Below the pieces are notes generated by a model that saw nothing but the letters and a program-made list of their open reading frames with translations, did no database searches and was not told the DNA's origin. Positions 42,181-53,465 of a stretch of 64,000 bases of DNA are shown here, one piece after another. The translations under genes were made by a program, and so were the position numbers. Numbering within the stretch: the first letter of the stretch is position 1; each line of letters opens with the position of its first letter. Location: NCBI RefSeq assembly GCF_032452875.1, contig NC_083881.1, positions 63,867,689 through 63,931,688 on the forward strand, read 5' to 3'. This DNA comes from Bos javanicus (taxonomy: Eukaryota; Chordata; Mammalia; Artiodactyla; Bovidae).

Positions 42181-43030
42181 AGACAAAGTCTAACTTCTTA
42201 AAATGGTCTTAAAGGTGATCTTGACCATGAAAGGGCTTGGAAGTTGAAAGTGGGCTTCCTACCACCAATGGAAGAAATGTGAGCCTTCCCATTTTTTTCC
42301 TGGATGGACCATATTCATCAAGACTACTTCAAAACTCTGTTTGTCTCAAGATTAAAAGAAAATGCAAACCAAAGTCATACAATTTGTTTTTAATGACTTA
42401 TAAATGACAAATGGCAAATCTGAATCAATTAGTACAAACCTCCTTCTTTTTTCTTCCCCTAAAATATATGTTGTCCTGGCTTCATGAAGCCTTTTATATG
42501 TTCTGATATTGCGTGAATGAAAGACCTAATCTAAAACACTACAAATGCATTTGGGGTTAAGATCTGAAGACATGACTCATCAGCTGTGGCTCTAAGAAAT
42601 GGAATCATTGAAAAAGAAATCTGGACTTCACTGATCCGTCCAAAGCATCAGAACAAGGAGGTGATGAAACACCAATTTGTTTTCTTATGTAACTCTGAGC
42701 CTACCAATATGGATGTACTCAAAGTAATAGGCTGCCCCGTGCTCTGTTTCTCCACAGTTGTAGGTACATTCTGTCCTTAGTATACTGAGTTCAGTTCAAC
42801 AATCATGATGCTATTTTGGATATTTTTATTTTGGAAACCAAAGGGACCCTTCACTCAATATCAAATATCTTAGCTTTAAAACGATGTATACTTTTTCACT
42901 AGATTTTTCCTTATCCAGTTTCAGTTCATTGTGATAACTAATAGAATTATACACAGAATTAATATTGCAATAAGGGATAGGGACAGAGGAATCAATGTAA
43001 TCAATAAAGTGTGATATTCTAATGTTCTTT
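42181..43030 (+). other. SNX31: SNX31 3' UTR
   Basis: About 850 bases follow the stop codon without a recognisable repeat, in contrast to the repeat-dense sequence on the upstream side. A consensus AATAAA at 43003-43008 is followed some 30 bases later by a GT-rich element (TGTGTTGTGT, about 43036-43045), a good pairing for cleavage near 43025. A second AATAAA at 43059-43064 could serve as an alternative. The UTR end is inferred, since no transcript is available. Confidence 0.7.
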
Positions 43031-43050
43031 TCTAACTGTGTTGTGTAACT
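43003..43050 (+). terminator. SNX31: Poly(A) signal and GT-rich downstream element of SNX31
   Basis: AATAAA at 43003-43008 and a GT-rich tract at about 43036-43045 form a canonical mammalian cleavage/polyadenylation site. It lies 823 bases after the SNX31 stop codon. The backup AATAAA at 43059 sits in AT-rich sequence. Confidence 0.65.
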
Positions 43051-45225
43051 AATTATATAATAAATAGGAATATATTCTAGTGAGTGTACGATTTATTGGT
43101 GAAAAAACTCTGTGAATGATTTTTTGAAGTGTAGAATCTATTAAAGCCCTATTATATTTATAAAGCACTGTCTCTAACCATAATTCCTAGGGCCATGAAG
43201 TTTCATTTTTACATTTTAGGTGATGGTGGGACATTTTTGCAAGGTGGAATCATCCCAGATCACCCATGGTGAGTGTATTAATGGGCTAAGATACATTTTC
43301 CAATTAAAACAGAAGCTTATTCTCTATTTTGCCAATTTAAGAATAGTCAAAAGTCTATTTCTTTTTAATAGCAAATGCCTACACTGTGTAAGCATTTATT
43401 GAAGACCTTAGAAATGCAAAGAGAATTTGTATTTGGAGTGAGAAAATGTATATATTAGATGGAACCATATTTAACTGCTGTTGTAGATCAAAAATAGTTG
43501 AATGTTAACCCTTTAATGATACATAGTTGCAAATAATCCAAGACAGCATGGGAGTAGGTGTCCAATGTGTAGTGTGGTCCTGTGTGTCATAGGAAGTTGC
43601 GGGGGGTGGTCAAGAAGGCCTGAGGTGAAGAGGGACTTTGAAGAAAGCAGAGTCAAGCAGAGGCAGAGATAGGGGCACGCAGGTAGAAAGAAGCATCGAC
43701 TCTGGTGGGAGAGCAAGTGCAGTGTCCAGGGAAGGATAAGCAACCCTGCTCTGCGCTAGCGAAGTCTGAGGTTAAGGGAGTGGTTAGGAGATAAGAGGGA
43801 CCAGCACCTATGCCTACAGGACTGCAGCATCCCTTAGTATAAGTAGAGCAATTTACCCCTGTTTGATGATGGCAAAAACAGAAGCATTGAATTTAAGTTT
43901 TTTTCCACCAAGACATTGAGATCACCATCAATATCAAAATAGGAGAAGAAAAATACAAGTGATGAAGTGCATTCCATAGTACATACTGTGAAGAATAAAT
44001 GAACTGAGACAGTGGGAAACAAACTTCCTCAGCAGTTATGCAAGATAAGAAGGAGCTATTAATTAATTAGCTCCTATGGGGGTTACTGGGCCTTCCTTTA
44101 TCTGGAAGGAATTGGGGGTTTGAATCACTTCTGGATCAAAGCTACTTCATTATTGGGTTAAAAAGCCTGACTTCCAACTGCCAGAGTGACCTTCCCAGCT
44201 GCAGGCTCCGAGAGAAGATGGCCAGTGAGACCCCATCACTGCTTGGGGTGAGGTCTTCACCCTCCAGGTGTGATGCTGAGGTAGGACCTTCCCAACAGCA
44301 CAGCCATCCGCTCCAGCAAGACATCCGAAGACATCCTTCGGGGCGTGAGTAATGCAGGTAGGCAATTGCAAAATTCATTCAAGTAACTCCTAAGGGGTGT
44401 GGTGTGGCTTTGGAAATCAGCATATGCTTTAATCTATGGGTTAACAGTCATCAACATCACTTCTCTCCATGTCGAGACATACATATATGTTTCTACTGCT
44501 ATTCATAGTCCTAAAATAACTGGCACTTTGCCCACAGGCAAACACACTTGAGTCTGAAATTTTCACAAAAATAATTATGGGGGAAAAGGTCAGAGCTGAT
44601 TCAGTGGTGGTTGGGCCCTGAAATCTGAGCCCCGTTGGGACCCATGGAGGGAAGCATGTGTGGGCTTTGTCTGAAGAGCTGATGGACTCGCCAAAGCCAC
44701 TGATGAGTGTCCGGCTTGCACACATCCCCATGTGGACAATTGGGAAGCAAATTTTGTGTGAAACATGTAGATAAAAAATTACCTTAAGTTCCCCCTCAGG
44801 GTGAATTTAAGAAGAGCTGAGGGATCTTAATTTGTGGAAAACCAAATAGGTTACAAGCCTCAGTGGGGAAATAATGGCCAAAATGATCCTAAAAGGCAGA
44901 ACGAAAGCAAAGCACGCCGCGGCAGCAACGACGTCTCCAGATGATTTCTGGTCCTCTCTCCTCCTGCCGTGGGTGGACGGTGGTCCACCAGGCAGGCTGA
45001 GGGAGGGGCCCGTGTGGGCTCAGGTAGGAGATGGAGTAGAAAGCGCTTCTCTCCTTCATGAGGAAGCTCTTGACCCTGCCATCTGTGATCCCAGGAAAAA
45101 AGTCAAGAGAAAGTTATGAACTTTTTTCTGGCTCAAAATAAGACACCACCCCACCCCAAATAAGACATGCTGAATTAACTTACAAAAAGTATGGCTAACT
45201 AATAATCCCTCATAAGATGGCTTGA
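43031..45225 (+). other. SNX31-ANKRD46 intergenic, no recognised feature
   Basis: Unique-looking sequence without CpG islands or exon signals. Antisense frames at 44142-44731 and the sense frame at 44874-45119 lack similarity. A (TATA)n-like patch follows the poly(A) region. Confidence 0.4.
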
Positions 45226-45230
45226 AAAGA

Positions 45231-45536
45231 AAGTGAAAGTTGCTCAGTCGTGTCCAACTCTTTGTGACCCTGTTATATAGTCCATTGAATTCTCCAGGCC
45301 AGAATAGTGGAGTGGGCAGCCTTTCCATTCTCCAGGGGATCTTCAAACCCAGGGATGGAACCCAGGTCTCCCACATTGCAGGTGGATTCTTTACCAGCTG
45401 AGCCACAGGGGAAGGCCAAGAATACTGGAGTGTGTAGCCTATCCCTTCTCCAGAGGATTTTCCTGACCCAGGAATTGAACCGGGGTTTCCTGCATTGCAG
45501 GCGGATTCTTTACCAACTGAGCTACAAGGGAAGCCA
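45231..45536 (-). mobile_element. Dimeric Bov-tA SINE (two tRNA heads)
   Basis: On the - strand the order is tRNA-Glu-like head, partial body stopping at AGTATTCTTGG, a second tRNA-like head, then a complete BovA tail. The same junction occurs at 46558-46861, so this is a genuine subfamily rather than a local accident. Confidence 0.85.
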
Positions 45537-46546
45537 TAAGACAGCTTAAGCCTTATAATTGTACTTCCCTCTGCCACCGTATTCACCTATAATTGTTCTG
45601 ATAAGTTGCTTTGTAATATCTATTTGTTACTATTTTTAAAGAACAAGTCATTTGTATAATAATTTCCCAGATAAAAAAAATTAGTTAGAGCCATAGAAAA
45701 AAAATACAAAGTGGGCTTGGTTCTTTGGTCTAGCCCTAGCCCATGTACTTTCCTGTAGGGCAGAGCCTTTGGCTAACCATATGGGCTTTGCTTGTGTAAT
45801 ATCTTGGAAGAGATGAGATGTTCAGTTGATTTAAAGGCACTGACCCTAGTGATTTTGCACTGCTCCTGCACCGAATGTGGTTTCTCTCCCGGAAATGTGG
45901 GAACACAGAGTTGGCTGTACTTCCTAATGGGTTTTCCATCTGTCCACAAGAGCACATATTTGATGGGGTCTGCGGTACAGCAGTTGTTTGGGGTGGAGGC
46001 GCTCAGAGCAGCAGGCTGAAAAGTGTGAGTTGGCTTTGCTCTGCACATGTGTGCTTTTGTTTGCACTAGAAACTGGTCCCTGCAGAATTTCTGAAGAGCT
46101 CCAGTCCTTTGGAATGGGGTCTGGTGAGCAGAGGAAGAGACAATGGAAATCTACTGCCCCTGGATCCTAATCATGAGAAGGTCACAACAAAGATGATGAG
46201 CGAGACAAGCGACACGGCAGTTATTAAACATACAGGTTGCAAAAGCCAACAAACTTGAAGATGTATTCTGTTCAAAAATCAATTAATCGCAGAGTTGATT
46301 CATGGATTTTGGTTCACACAAGCTGGTGGAGCTTCATGCTTTCCAGGAGCACTAGGCCAACAAGTACACCTCTTTACGCTCAGAGAGAAAGCACATAGAC
46401 TCCCATCACTCGTATAGCACCACGTTAAGGAAGAAAACAGGAAGACTGTACATAAGAGTTTATTTTTACGTGTTGACTGAACACGTACCACAATGGTTAA
46501 ACCTAAAATGTTTACTTGTAACTGAATTTATATCCATCATGTATCT
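45537..46546 (+). other. Intergenic, no recognised feature
   Basis: Several overlapping short frames (45736-46170) on both strands give no recognisable product. Confidence 0.4.
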
Positions 46547-46557
46547 AAGTATTAGTT

Positions 46558-46861
46558 GAAAGTGAAAGTCGCTCAGTCATGTCCGACTCTTTGTGACCCC
46601 ATGGACTAGTCCATGGAATTCTCCAGGCCAGAATACTGGAATGGGTAGCTTTTCCCTTCTCCAGGGAAATCTTCCCAACCCAGGGATAGAACCCAGGTCT
46701 CCTGCATTTCAGGCAGACTCTTTACCAGCTGAGCCACAAGCGAAGCCCAAGAATACTGAAGTGGGTATCCCTTCTCCAGGGGATCTTCCCGACCCAGGAA
46801 TCCAACTGGGGTCTCCTGCACTGCAAGTGGATTCTTTACCAACTGAGCTGTCAGGGAAACC
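46558..46861 (-). mobile_element. Dimeric Bov-tA SINE with target-site duplication
   Basis: Same two-headed structure as at 45231. The exact duplication AAGTATTAGTT at 46547-46557 and 46862-46872 shows that the dimer moved as one unit and landed at the border of a BovB copy. Confidence 0.9.
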
Positions 46862-46873
46862 CAAGTATTAGTT

Positions 46874-47890
46874 CAGTTCAGTTCAGTCGCTCAGTCGTGT
46901 CTGACTGTTTGCAACCCCATGAATCGCAGCACACCAGGCCTCCCTGTCCATCACCAACTCCCGGAGTTCACTCAAACTCACGTCCATTGAGTTGGTGATG
47001 CCATCCAGCCATCTCATCCTCTGTCGTCCCCTTCTCCTCCTGCCCCAAATCCCTCCCAGCATCAGGGTCTTTTCCAATGAGTCAGCTCTTCGCATGAGGT
47101 GGCCAAAGTATTGGAGTTTCAGCTTTAGCATCCCTTCCAAACAACACCCAGGACTGATCTCGTTTAGAATGGACTGGTTGGATCTCCTTGCAGTCCAAGG
47201 GACTCTCAAGAGTCTTCTCCAACACCACAGTTCAAAAGCATCAATTCTTTGGCACTCAGCTTTCTTCACAGTCCAACTCTCACATCCATACCTGACCACT
47301 GGAAAAACCATAGCCTTGACAAGATGGACCTTTGTTGGCAAAGTAATGTCTCTGCTTTTCAATATGCTATCTAGGTTGGTCATAACTTTCCTTCCAAGGA
47401 GTAAGCGTCTTTTAATTTCATGGCTGCAATCACTATCTGCAGTGATTTTGGAGCCCCCAAAAATAAAGTCTGACACTGTTTCCACTTTTCCCCATCTATT
47501 TCCCATGAAGTGATGGGACCAGATGCCATGATTAGTTTTCTGAATGTTGAGCTTTAAGCCAACTTTTTCATTCTCCTCTTTCACTTTCATCAAGAGGCTT
47601 TTGAGTTCCTCTTCACTTTCTGCCAAAAGGGTGGTGTCATCTGCATATCTGAGGTTATTGGTATTTCTCCCGGCAATCTTGATTCCAGCTTGTGCTTCAT
47701 CCAGCCCAGCGTTTCTAATGATGTACTCTGCATAGAAGTTAAATAAGCAGGGTGACAATATACAGCCTTGATGTACTCCTTTTCCTATTTGGAACCAGTC
47801 TGTTGTTCCATGTCCAGTTCTAACTGTTGCTTCCTGACCTGCATACAGGTTTCTCAAGAGGCAGGTCAGGTGGTCTGGTATTCCCATCAC
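46874..47890 (-). mobile_element. BovB LINE, 5'-truncated, long open reverse-transcriptase part
   Basis: About 1 kb of antisense BovB. On the - strand an open frame of 356 codons (46883-47953; its first codons are flank) carries QIGKGVHQGCILSPCLFNFY, the YADD catalytic motif (near residue 100), and the C-terminal MRRADSLEKTLMLGGIWGRR and SELRELVMDREAW. The fingers and endonuclease regions are missing, so it cannot be autonomous. The 3' end (left) has the TTCAG microsatellite. Confidence 0.9.
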
Positions 47891-48285
47891 TTTGGAGAGT
47901 ATGTATTGATGTTTTCTGCGATAAACAACAGTGTTCTTTGGGCAAGTTCTCACATAATCCTACACCCCAAATAAGATGATCCATCACATGCCTAATAGCT
48001 CATATCTCATTACTTAATGATTTTGAGATCTGGTGGTCACAGGCATAACTTCTTATCAAAGAGCCCCAGTAACCCAGGTGCCCAGAGACAGTCTGGGCAA
48101 GATAGAGTGATTTAGGCCTAGTGTTGGTACACAGGCTACTCAGAGACCTTTAACCTAGGAAAGGAACTCAGAAGTGATGAGTTGAATTTTTTCTCCTATT
48201 TTCTTGAAATCCTTTGCAGTGTTTAACTACCACAAAAGATGAGAGATATGAGAGTGGAGTAGAAGATGACCCCTCTGACCTGAAT
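47891..48285 (+). other. Intergenic, no recognised feature
   Basis: Unique-looking sequence. Confidence 0.4.
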
Positions 48286-48289
48286 TCTG

Positions 48290-48400
48290 AGCTTGCCTCT
48301 GCTTCCAGGTAGTAATGTGAGTATAGGCGATTTACCTATATGGCCCTTAGTTTTTTCATCTGTAAAATTGGTTATAAGAACTTACATGTGTGCTGGTTAA
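48290..48400 (+). repeat. MIR SINE fragment
   Basis: 'CTTAGTTTTTTCATCTGTAA' followed by AATTGGTTATAAGAAC is a MIR core fragment. Confidence 0.6.
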
Positions 48401-49795
48401 GGTGGGAGCTGAACCAAGTGTCCCGGTTCCTATGTGGTTCCAGTTTAAAATTAGCACAGAGAAGACTTTCCAGGAGACCTGGGAGACAGAGCAAGGCAGT
48501 GGCCGTTACCTTCTGACAATCAGATACAGTGACATGGAAAGGGTAGTTTCTAGAAGTTTCTGTCCCTCTCCACTCTGTACCAGCTCTTCTTCTTGACCGA
48601 CAGAGCCCAGGCCCACCACCAATTGCTTGGTGGGGGGCTCACAAAATAGTAGCTGGCTTCACAGAAACAGCAAGTCCCAAAGACCCCCTTCATGGGCCCA
48701 CTTGCAGCAGGCTTCAAGCCTTACTTGGCTTCTAGAATTCTCAGAGAAACTAGTTTGTGACCTTTAATCTTAGCCTCCAACACCTCCTTCCAGACCTTCA
48801 CTTCCTGGACTCCTGCCCCAACTGTGTGAGACAGAATGCCTGTAATAAATCCATTATCCCCTCACACAGCCATTCTGCCTCTCTGACCAAACCCACATCT
48901 CCCCAGTCACATTTAAAGGCTTGCAAAGCAATGCATTTGCTTAAATCTCTGCAAAAGGTATTCCCTGGCTAACAATCGGTTACTTTACTTTTGGAAGAGA
49001 AAGATAATTGGGGTTAGGCACTATATACATTCCCATCACATATATTATTCAATCTAATGTACATGTGAAAACCTGTGTGGTTCTGCCACATGCAGGTTAA
49101 GTGCAAAGAAAAATAACAAATTGAGTTTTCAACAAGCAGCCAAGCTCTTTTCTTCTTCCCAGGGGTGTAGCTGTTGTTGTCTTAGTAACTCCGGAAATTC
49201 AAGGAGACCTAAGATGTTTACTTTTCAATTAACAAAAGAAGAGAGATCCCTTTTCGAAAGATTTGCTTGCTGCTTCATTTCTAATTGTGTTGGCTGCTGA
49301 AGGAAACTCTCTTCCTAGGTTTCAATTTTTTCCCTTAATTTTGTAAATATAATGCCTGGCACACATACGCTATTTATTTCTTTTTCCAGTGGTTTAAATG
49401 TGTAAACTGTTGGAGAACTGAAATGAACAGAACTCTGGTGTAGATAAATATACGGTATTTAAGTCTAATTCTGTGACTTGCTCTCTCAACGATTATGCCT
49501 TGAGAACTCTCAGTGTTAAAATAGCCGAGTCTCGTTAGCCTGGGTGAGAGACTGGAGACAGGGGAAGTCACGCTTTCTGGGAGCATGTCTCCCCCTTATG
49601 GTCATTCATTAGTACTACAAAAAACTGGAACACCTGGGAAAAGAACTCAAAACCAAGAAACACCTTTTCCTTTGTAGACATGGTGTGTTTTTGAAACACC
49701 TGTCCGTTCCAACACATCTTTTTTCTACAGAGACAACTGGTTACTGGATGGTTTCTGGATCACTTGAGGGTCTTCTGATAAGCATTCTGTCACAA
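48401..49795 (+). other. Intergenic, no recognised feature
   Basis: No exon, RNA gene or confident repeat. 48740-48960 is pyrimidine-rich. Confidence 0.4.
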
Positions 49796-49799
49796 AGTG

Positions 49800-49985
49800 G
49801 TCTTTTCTTAAAAAAATTTGAGATATAGTTGATGTACAATATTATGTAAGCTACAGATGTACAACATAGCGATCCACAAATTTTAAAGGTTTGTACTACA
49901 TTTATATGGTAAATGTCATTTATAAAATATTGGCCATATACTCTGTATTGTACAATATAAACTTGTAGTTTATTTAACAATGTTT
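49800..49985 (-). repeat. Old L1-like LINE fragment
   Basis: 'TTTGAGATATAGTTGATGTA' then CAATATTATGTAAGC and 'GATGTACAACATAGCGATCC' correspond to the L1M 'TTGAGATATAATTGACATAC' segment also seen at 60918. Confidence 0.6.
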
Positions 49986-50159
49986 TTGAAAGCTTTTTCT
50001 GCATTTTCTAAGACTGAAGAGGAATGTATAATCAAGATGGCCAAAACCCTTCTTTTCTTTAAAAAGAAGAAAACCTCTTAAGAGAAAATCCTACCCCAAG
50101 CAAATATTTTTTGTCATTTTTTTTTATTCTTACTCCTGTGGTTGTATCTAACAAAGTGG

Positions 50160-50312
50160 GTTCTCAGCCCTGTCTGCACATTAGTATTCTCTTTAAAAAC
50201 TATGGATATTGGGCCATACTTCCAAATAATTCTGACTCGGTCTTGGCCAGGGTGTTGGTATTTTTAAGGCCCTGCAGTGATTGCAACGTGCTGCCAGGGC
50301 TAAGACCTGTGA
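50160..50312 (+). repeat. hAT-type non-autonomous DNA transposon fragment
   Basis: 'GGTTCTCAGCCCTGTCTGCA' then CATTAGTATTCTC, and 'GGTGTTGGTATTTTTAAGGC' are typical of the 'CAGTGGTTCTCAACCCTGGC' hAT group. Confidence 0.6.
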
Positions 50313-50389
50313 TGTGTCACTCACTGTGGTGGTGCTAAGGATTTGATGGCAGGGACACAACTCAGTCACCCTGACATCCCCATTCCCAG

Positions 50390-50615
50390 GCCACACATAC
50401 TGCTGCCTCTGTCTGAATCACTCCCCTTGTTCACTGTATAATTAATTCCTCCTCCTCTGCATCTCAGTTAGATATCACTTATTCAAAAGCATTGCTGCTC
50501 TTCCATCTAAATTAGGTCCGGAACTGTTTGCCCTCATACAGCATCTCCCTTCTTTTCCTTCGTTAACACTTACCCTAGTTATAATTATAGGTATTCCTCT
50601 TGTTGGAACTCTCAC
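50390..50615 (+). repeat. L2 LINE 3' region fragment
   Basis: 'CATCTCAGTTAGATATCACT' and 'TTAACACTTACCCTAGTTAT' then AATTATAGG follow the L2 3' region. Confidence 0.55.
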
Positions 50616-50699
50616 AATCAGAACTCAGGACCAAACAGATTTTGCTAATGAGGAAGAAAAGATAGATTTCCCTGAAGGAAATGGAGTTTAAGCATCAGG

Positions 50700-51065
50700 G
50701 CCGTTGTGTGGGCTGAATAACATTTCCTCCAAAGGTGTCCCTGTCCTAATCCCCAGAATCCGTGACTATGTTAACTTGTGCAGTAAAAAAGAACTTTTCA
50801 GATGGGACTAAAATTAAAGATCTTGAAATGGAGGGACTGTTCTGGATTATTCAGATGTACCCAACATGATCCAGAGTCCTTATAAACAGGCAGGAGGGTC
50901 AAAGTTAGAGAGGATACACAGTTGGCAGCAGAAGTCAGAGAGAAGAAAAGATGCTACACTGCTGATTTGGAACATGGAAGAGGCCATGAGCCAAGGACTT
51001 GAGTGACCTCTAGAAGCTGGAGAAACAAGGAAATGGGTTCTCAGATCCTCCAGGAGGAATACTGT
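50700..51065 (+). repeat. MaLR/MLT-type LTR-like repeat
   Basis: 'GGGCTGAATAACATTTCCTC', 'GTCCTAATCCCCAGAATCCG', 'TAAAGATCTTGAAATGGAGG', 'GAGTCCTTATAAACAGGCAG', 'GAGGCCATGAGCCAAGGACT' are the ordered landmarks of an old mammalian LTR. No coding sequence accompanies it. Confidence 0.65.
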
Positions 51066-51896
51066 ACTTCTCACACTTAGCAGTCGCTACACTTTTTCAG
51101 ATCAAACAAAAGCAGATCATGAAGATGGAAAGATTCATTTGAACAGAAGTAATGACTAAGGTCTTGGATTGTTTGTTAACCAATTAATAAAAAAGAGGAA
51201 ATTGTAAGAACATACTGGAGAAATTCTTTGCTGATTTGACACAATTTACTGGCATCAATGAAGACATTATAAACTCAGCACACAACCTCAAGGAGAATAT
51301 CAATGACAAATTGGTTAATAAATGTCATCAATTCAAAGAATATTTAATATTTATGATAGTCACTGCACAAGAAAATGTGAAATGTCTGAAGTCTTATTCT
51401 TATGTGAAAGAGATTTGATAGAGTCTTTCTCAAATTTGACAAAAATCCCAAACATTTACATGACATTTCCAGGAACACACTGTTAGTAATGTCCAAGGAA
51501 TGGATGGACATGAGACCCCCTAGAGGGAAAAGGTGGATTGGCTGAGTGAGTATGCTAAAATTCAGGGGAGAGAGGATCTCTGTGCAGAGTAAGTCTTCTT
51601 GGCCACAGGACTGGAGTTGTTGGTAAACTCAGGGAAAAAAGTTGCAGTAAATGTACTTCTCACCACCCACTATCTTTATAGTTTTGGCTAGGCACATGTT
51701 GCATTTCGTCTAGGAATTTTAAAAAGTGGGGTGTAAGTAGTCAAACCCTTTTTGAAAAAACTTAGGTTCATATTTGAAAATTAGAGCAGCCAGTTGCTAT
51801 TACTAATATATCAATTTGGGTTACAGAGAAGACTTACCTGAAGGCCAGCAACTATTAATTGATGCCTACAGCTCTTGGTAGATCATAGCACCCGGT
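51066..51896 (+). other. Intergenic, no recognised feature
   Basis: AT-rich unique-looking sequence. Confidence 0.4.
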
Positions 51897-52155
51897 TCCA
51901 TCGCTTCATGGCAAATAGATGGGGAAAAAGTGGAAACAGTGGCAGATTTTATTTTCTTGAGCTCCCTAATCACTGCAGATGGTGACTGCAGCCATGAAGT
52001 TAAAAGACGCTTGCTTCTTGGAAGGAAAACTATGACAAATCTAGACAGTGTATTAAAAAACAGAGACATCACTTTGCTGACAAAGGTCCCTATAGTGAAA
52101 GCTATGTTTTTTCTAGTTGTCATGAACAGATGTGAGAGTTGGAACATTAAGAAGG

Positions 52156-52417
52156 CTGCTGCTGCTGCTGCTAAGTCGCTTCAGTCATGTCCAACTCTGT
52201 GCGACCCCATAGACGGCAGCCCACCAGGCTCCCCCATCCCTGGGATTCTCCAGGCAAGAACACTGGAGTGGGTTGCCATTTCCTTCTCCAATGCGTGAAA
52301 GTGAAAAGTGAAAGGGAAGTCGTTCAGTCGTGTCCAACTCTTCACGGCCCCATGGACTGCAGCCTACCAGGCTCCTCCGTCCATGGGATTTTCCAGGCAA
52401 GAGTACTGGAGTGGGGT
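52156..52417 (+). mobile_element. BovA2 SINE nested in BovB
   Basis: The complete dimer starts with (GCT)n and interrupts BovB within the codons for KKAE / EHQGIDAF. The flanking GCTG/GTGAGCACC context is the original BovB text split in two. Confidence 0.88.
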
Positions 52418-52742
52418 GAGCACCAAGGAATTGATGCTTTCAAGTTGTGGTGCTGGAGAAGACTCTTGAGAGTCCCTTGGACTGCAAGGAGCTCAAACCG
52501 GTGCATCCTACAGGAATCAACCCCGAATATTCATCAGAAGAACTGATGCTGAAGCTGAAGCTCTAATACTCTGGCCACCTGATTCAAAGAACGGATTCAT
52601 TGGAAAAGACCCTGATGCTGGGAAAGATTGAAGCAGGGAGGAGAAGGGAGCAGCAGAGGATGAGATGGTTAGGCAGCATCACCAACTCGAAAGACATGAA
52701 TTTGAGCCAACTCTATAGTGGAGGAAGTGGAAGATAGTGGAG

Positions 52743-53019
52743 GACAGAGATGGCACCCCACTCCAGTGCTGTTGCCCGGAAAATCCCATGGATGGAGGAG
52801 CCTGGTAGGCTGCAGTCCATGGGGTCGCACAGAGTCGTACACGACTGAGCAACTTCACTTTCACTTTCCACTTTCATGCATTGGAGAAGGAAATGGCAAC
52901 CCACTCCAGTGTTCTTGCCTGGAGAATCCCATGGACGGAGAAGCCTGGTGGGCTGCAGTCCATGGGGTCGCACAGAGTCGGACACGACTGAAGCGACTTA
53001 GCAGCAGTAGCAGCAGCAG
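52743..53019 (-). mobile_element. BovA2 SINE nested in BovB
   Basis: An antisense dimer with CAG-repeat head (53001-53019, one unit drifted to TAG) splits the last 100 bases of the same BovB copy. Confidence 0.88.
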
Positions 53020-53259
53020 AGGAGCTTGGCCTTCTGCAGCGCATGGGGTCACAAGGAGTCCGACTCAACTTAGAGACTGAACAACAACATAGCTCTTGGT
53101 AAGACTGTCCTGGTCTGTGAAGCCTTCATTTAGCTGAGGGGTGGGATGTTTGTTTAGAAAAGGCCTTGAGAAGTGCAAAATGCTCCTGGACTCAGATCTA
53201 TGGAACCTTTCTCAGTTGTCTTCTCTTCTGCCCCGCAGCAGTTTTCTTACTTTGCGTAG

Positions 53260-53465
53260 TGATTGAGAGCTGGTCGAGCCGCCAGTGCGACTTCCAGCCT
53301 CCAGGGGGCGCACCAGCCGCGGCGGAGTGAGGCCTCTCTGGCCAGCTAGGGCCAGCTCGTCTTAGTGGCCAGCCCGTCCCTCCTCTCGGTCCGCTGCCGT
53401 CGCCTCTGCCGCGGTCGCCGGGAGGAAGGTGGTGCCGCTGCCACCATTCCTCGACTGACTGGAAG
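53260..53465 (+). other. ANKRD46: Probable non-coding first exon (5' UTR) of ANKRD46
   Basis: GC-rich sequence ends in GGAAG followed by GTACTT at 53466, a plausible donor (AAG/GTACTT). No convincing long open frame starts in it, consistent with a 5'-UTR exon. The transcription start is not determinable here and the left border is approximate. A search for the ANKRD46 start (MSYVF-like reading) and ankyrin repeats to the right edge found nothing recognisable, so the coding exons are inferred to lie beyond 64000. The gene identity rests on synteny rather than on protein similarity. Confidence 0.6.
53298..53311 (+). promoter_or_regulatory. Candidate CTCF binding motif in the CpG-island promoter
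   Basis: CCTCCAGGGGGCGC agrees closely with the CTCF core (CC-N-C-N-AG-RGGGCGC pattern). It lies in the presumed first exon/promoter of ANKRD46. Its orientation is the same as that of the motif at 41266. Sequence match only. Confidence 0.5.

Larger units (their letters stand above)
51897..53088 (+). mobile_element. BovB LINE interrupted by two BovA2 SINEs
   Basis: Sense BovB sequence resumes after each interruption: 51897-52155, 52418-52742 and 53020-53088. The protein reading (METVADFIFLSSLITADGDC ... EGWNIKK-type end, then GIDAFKLWCWRRLLRVPWTA) is the BovB region downstream of the catalytic motif, with several frameshifts. The BovB was therefore present first and was hit twice by SINEs that share its 3' end. 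Confidence 0.88.
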
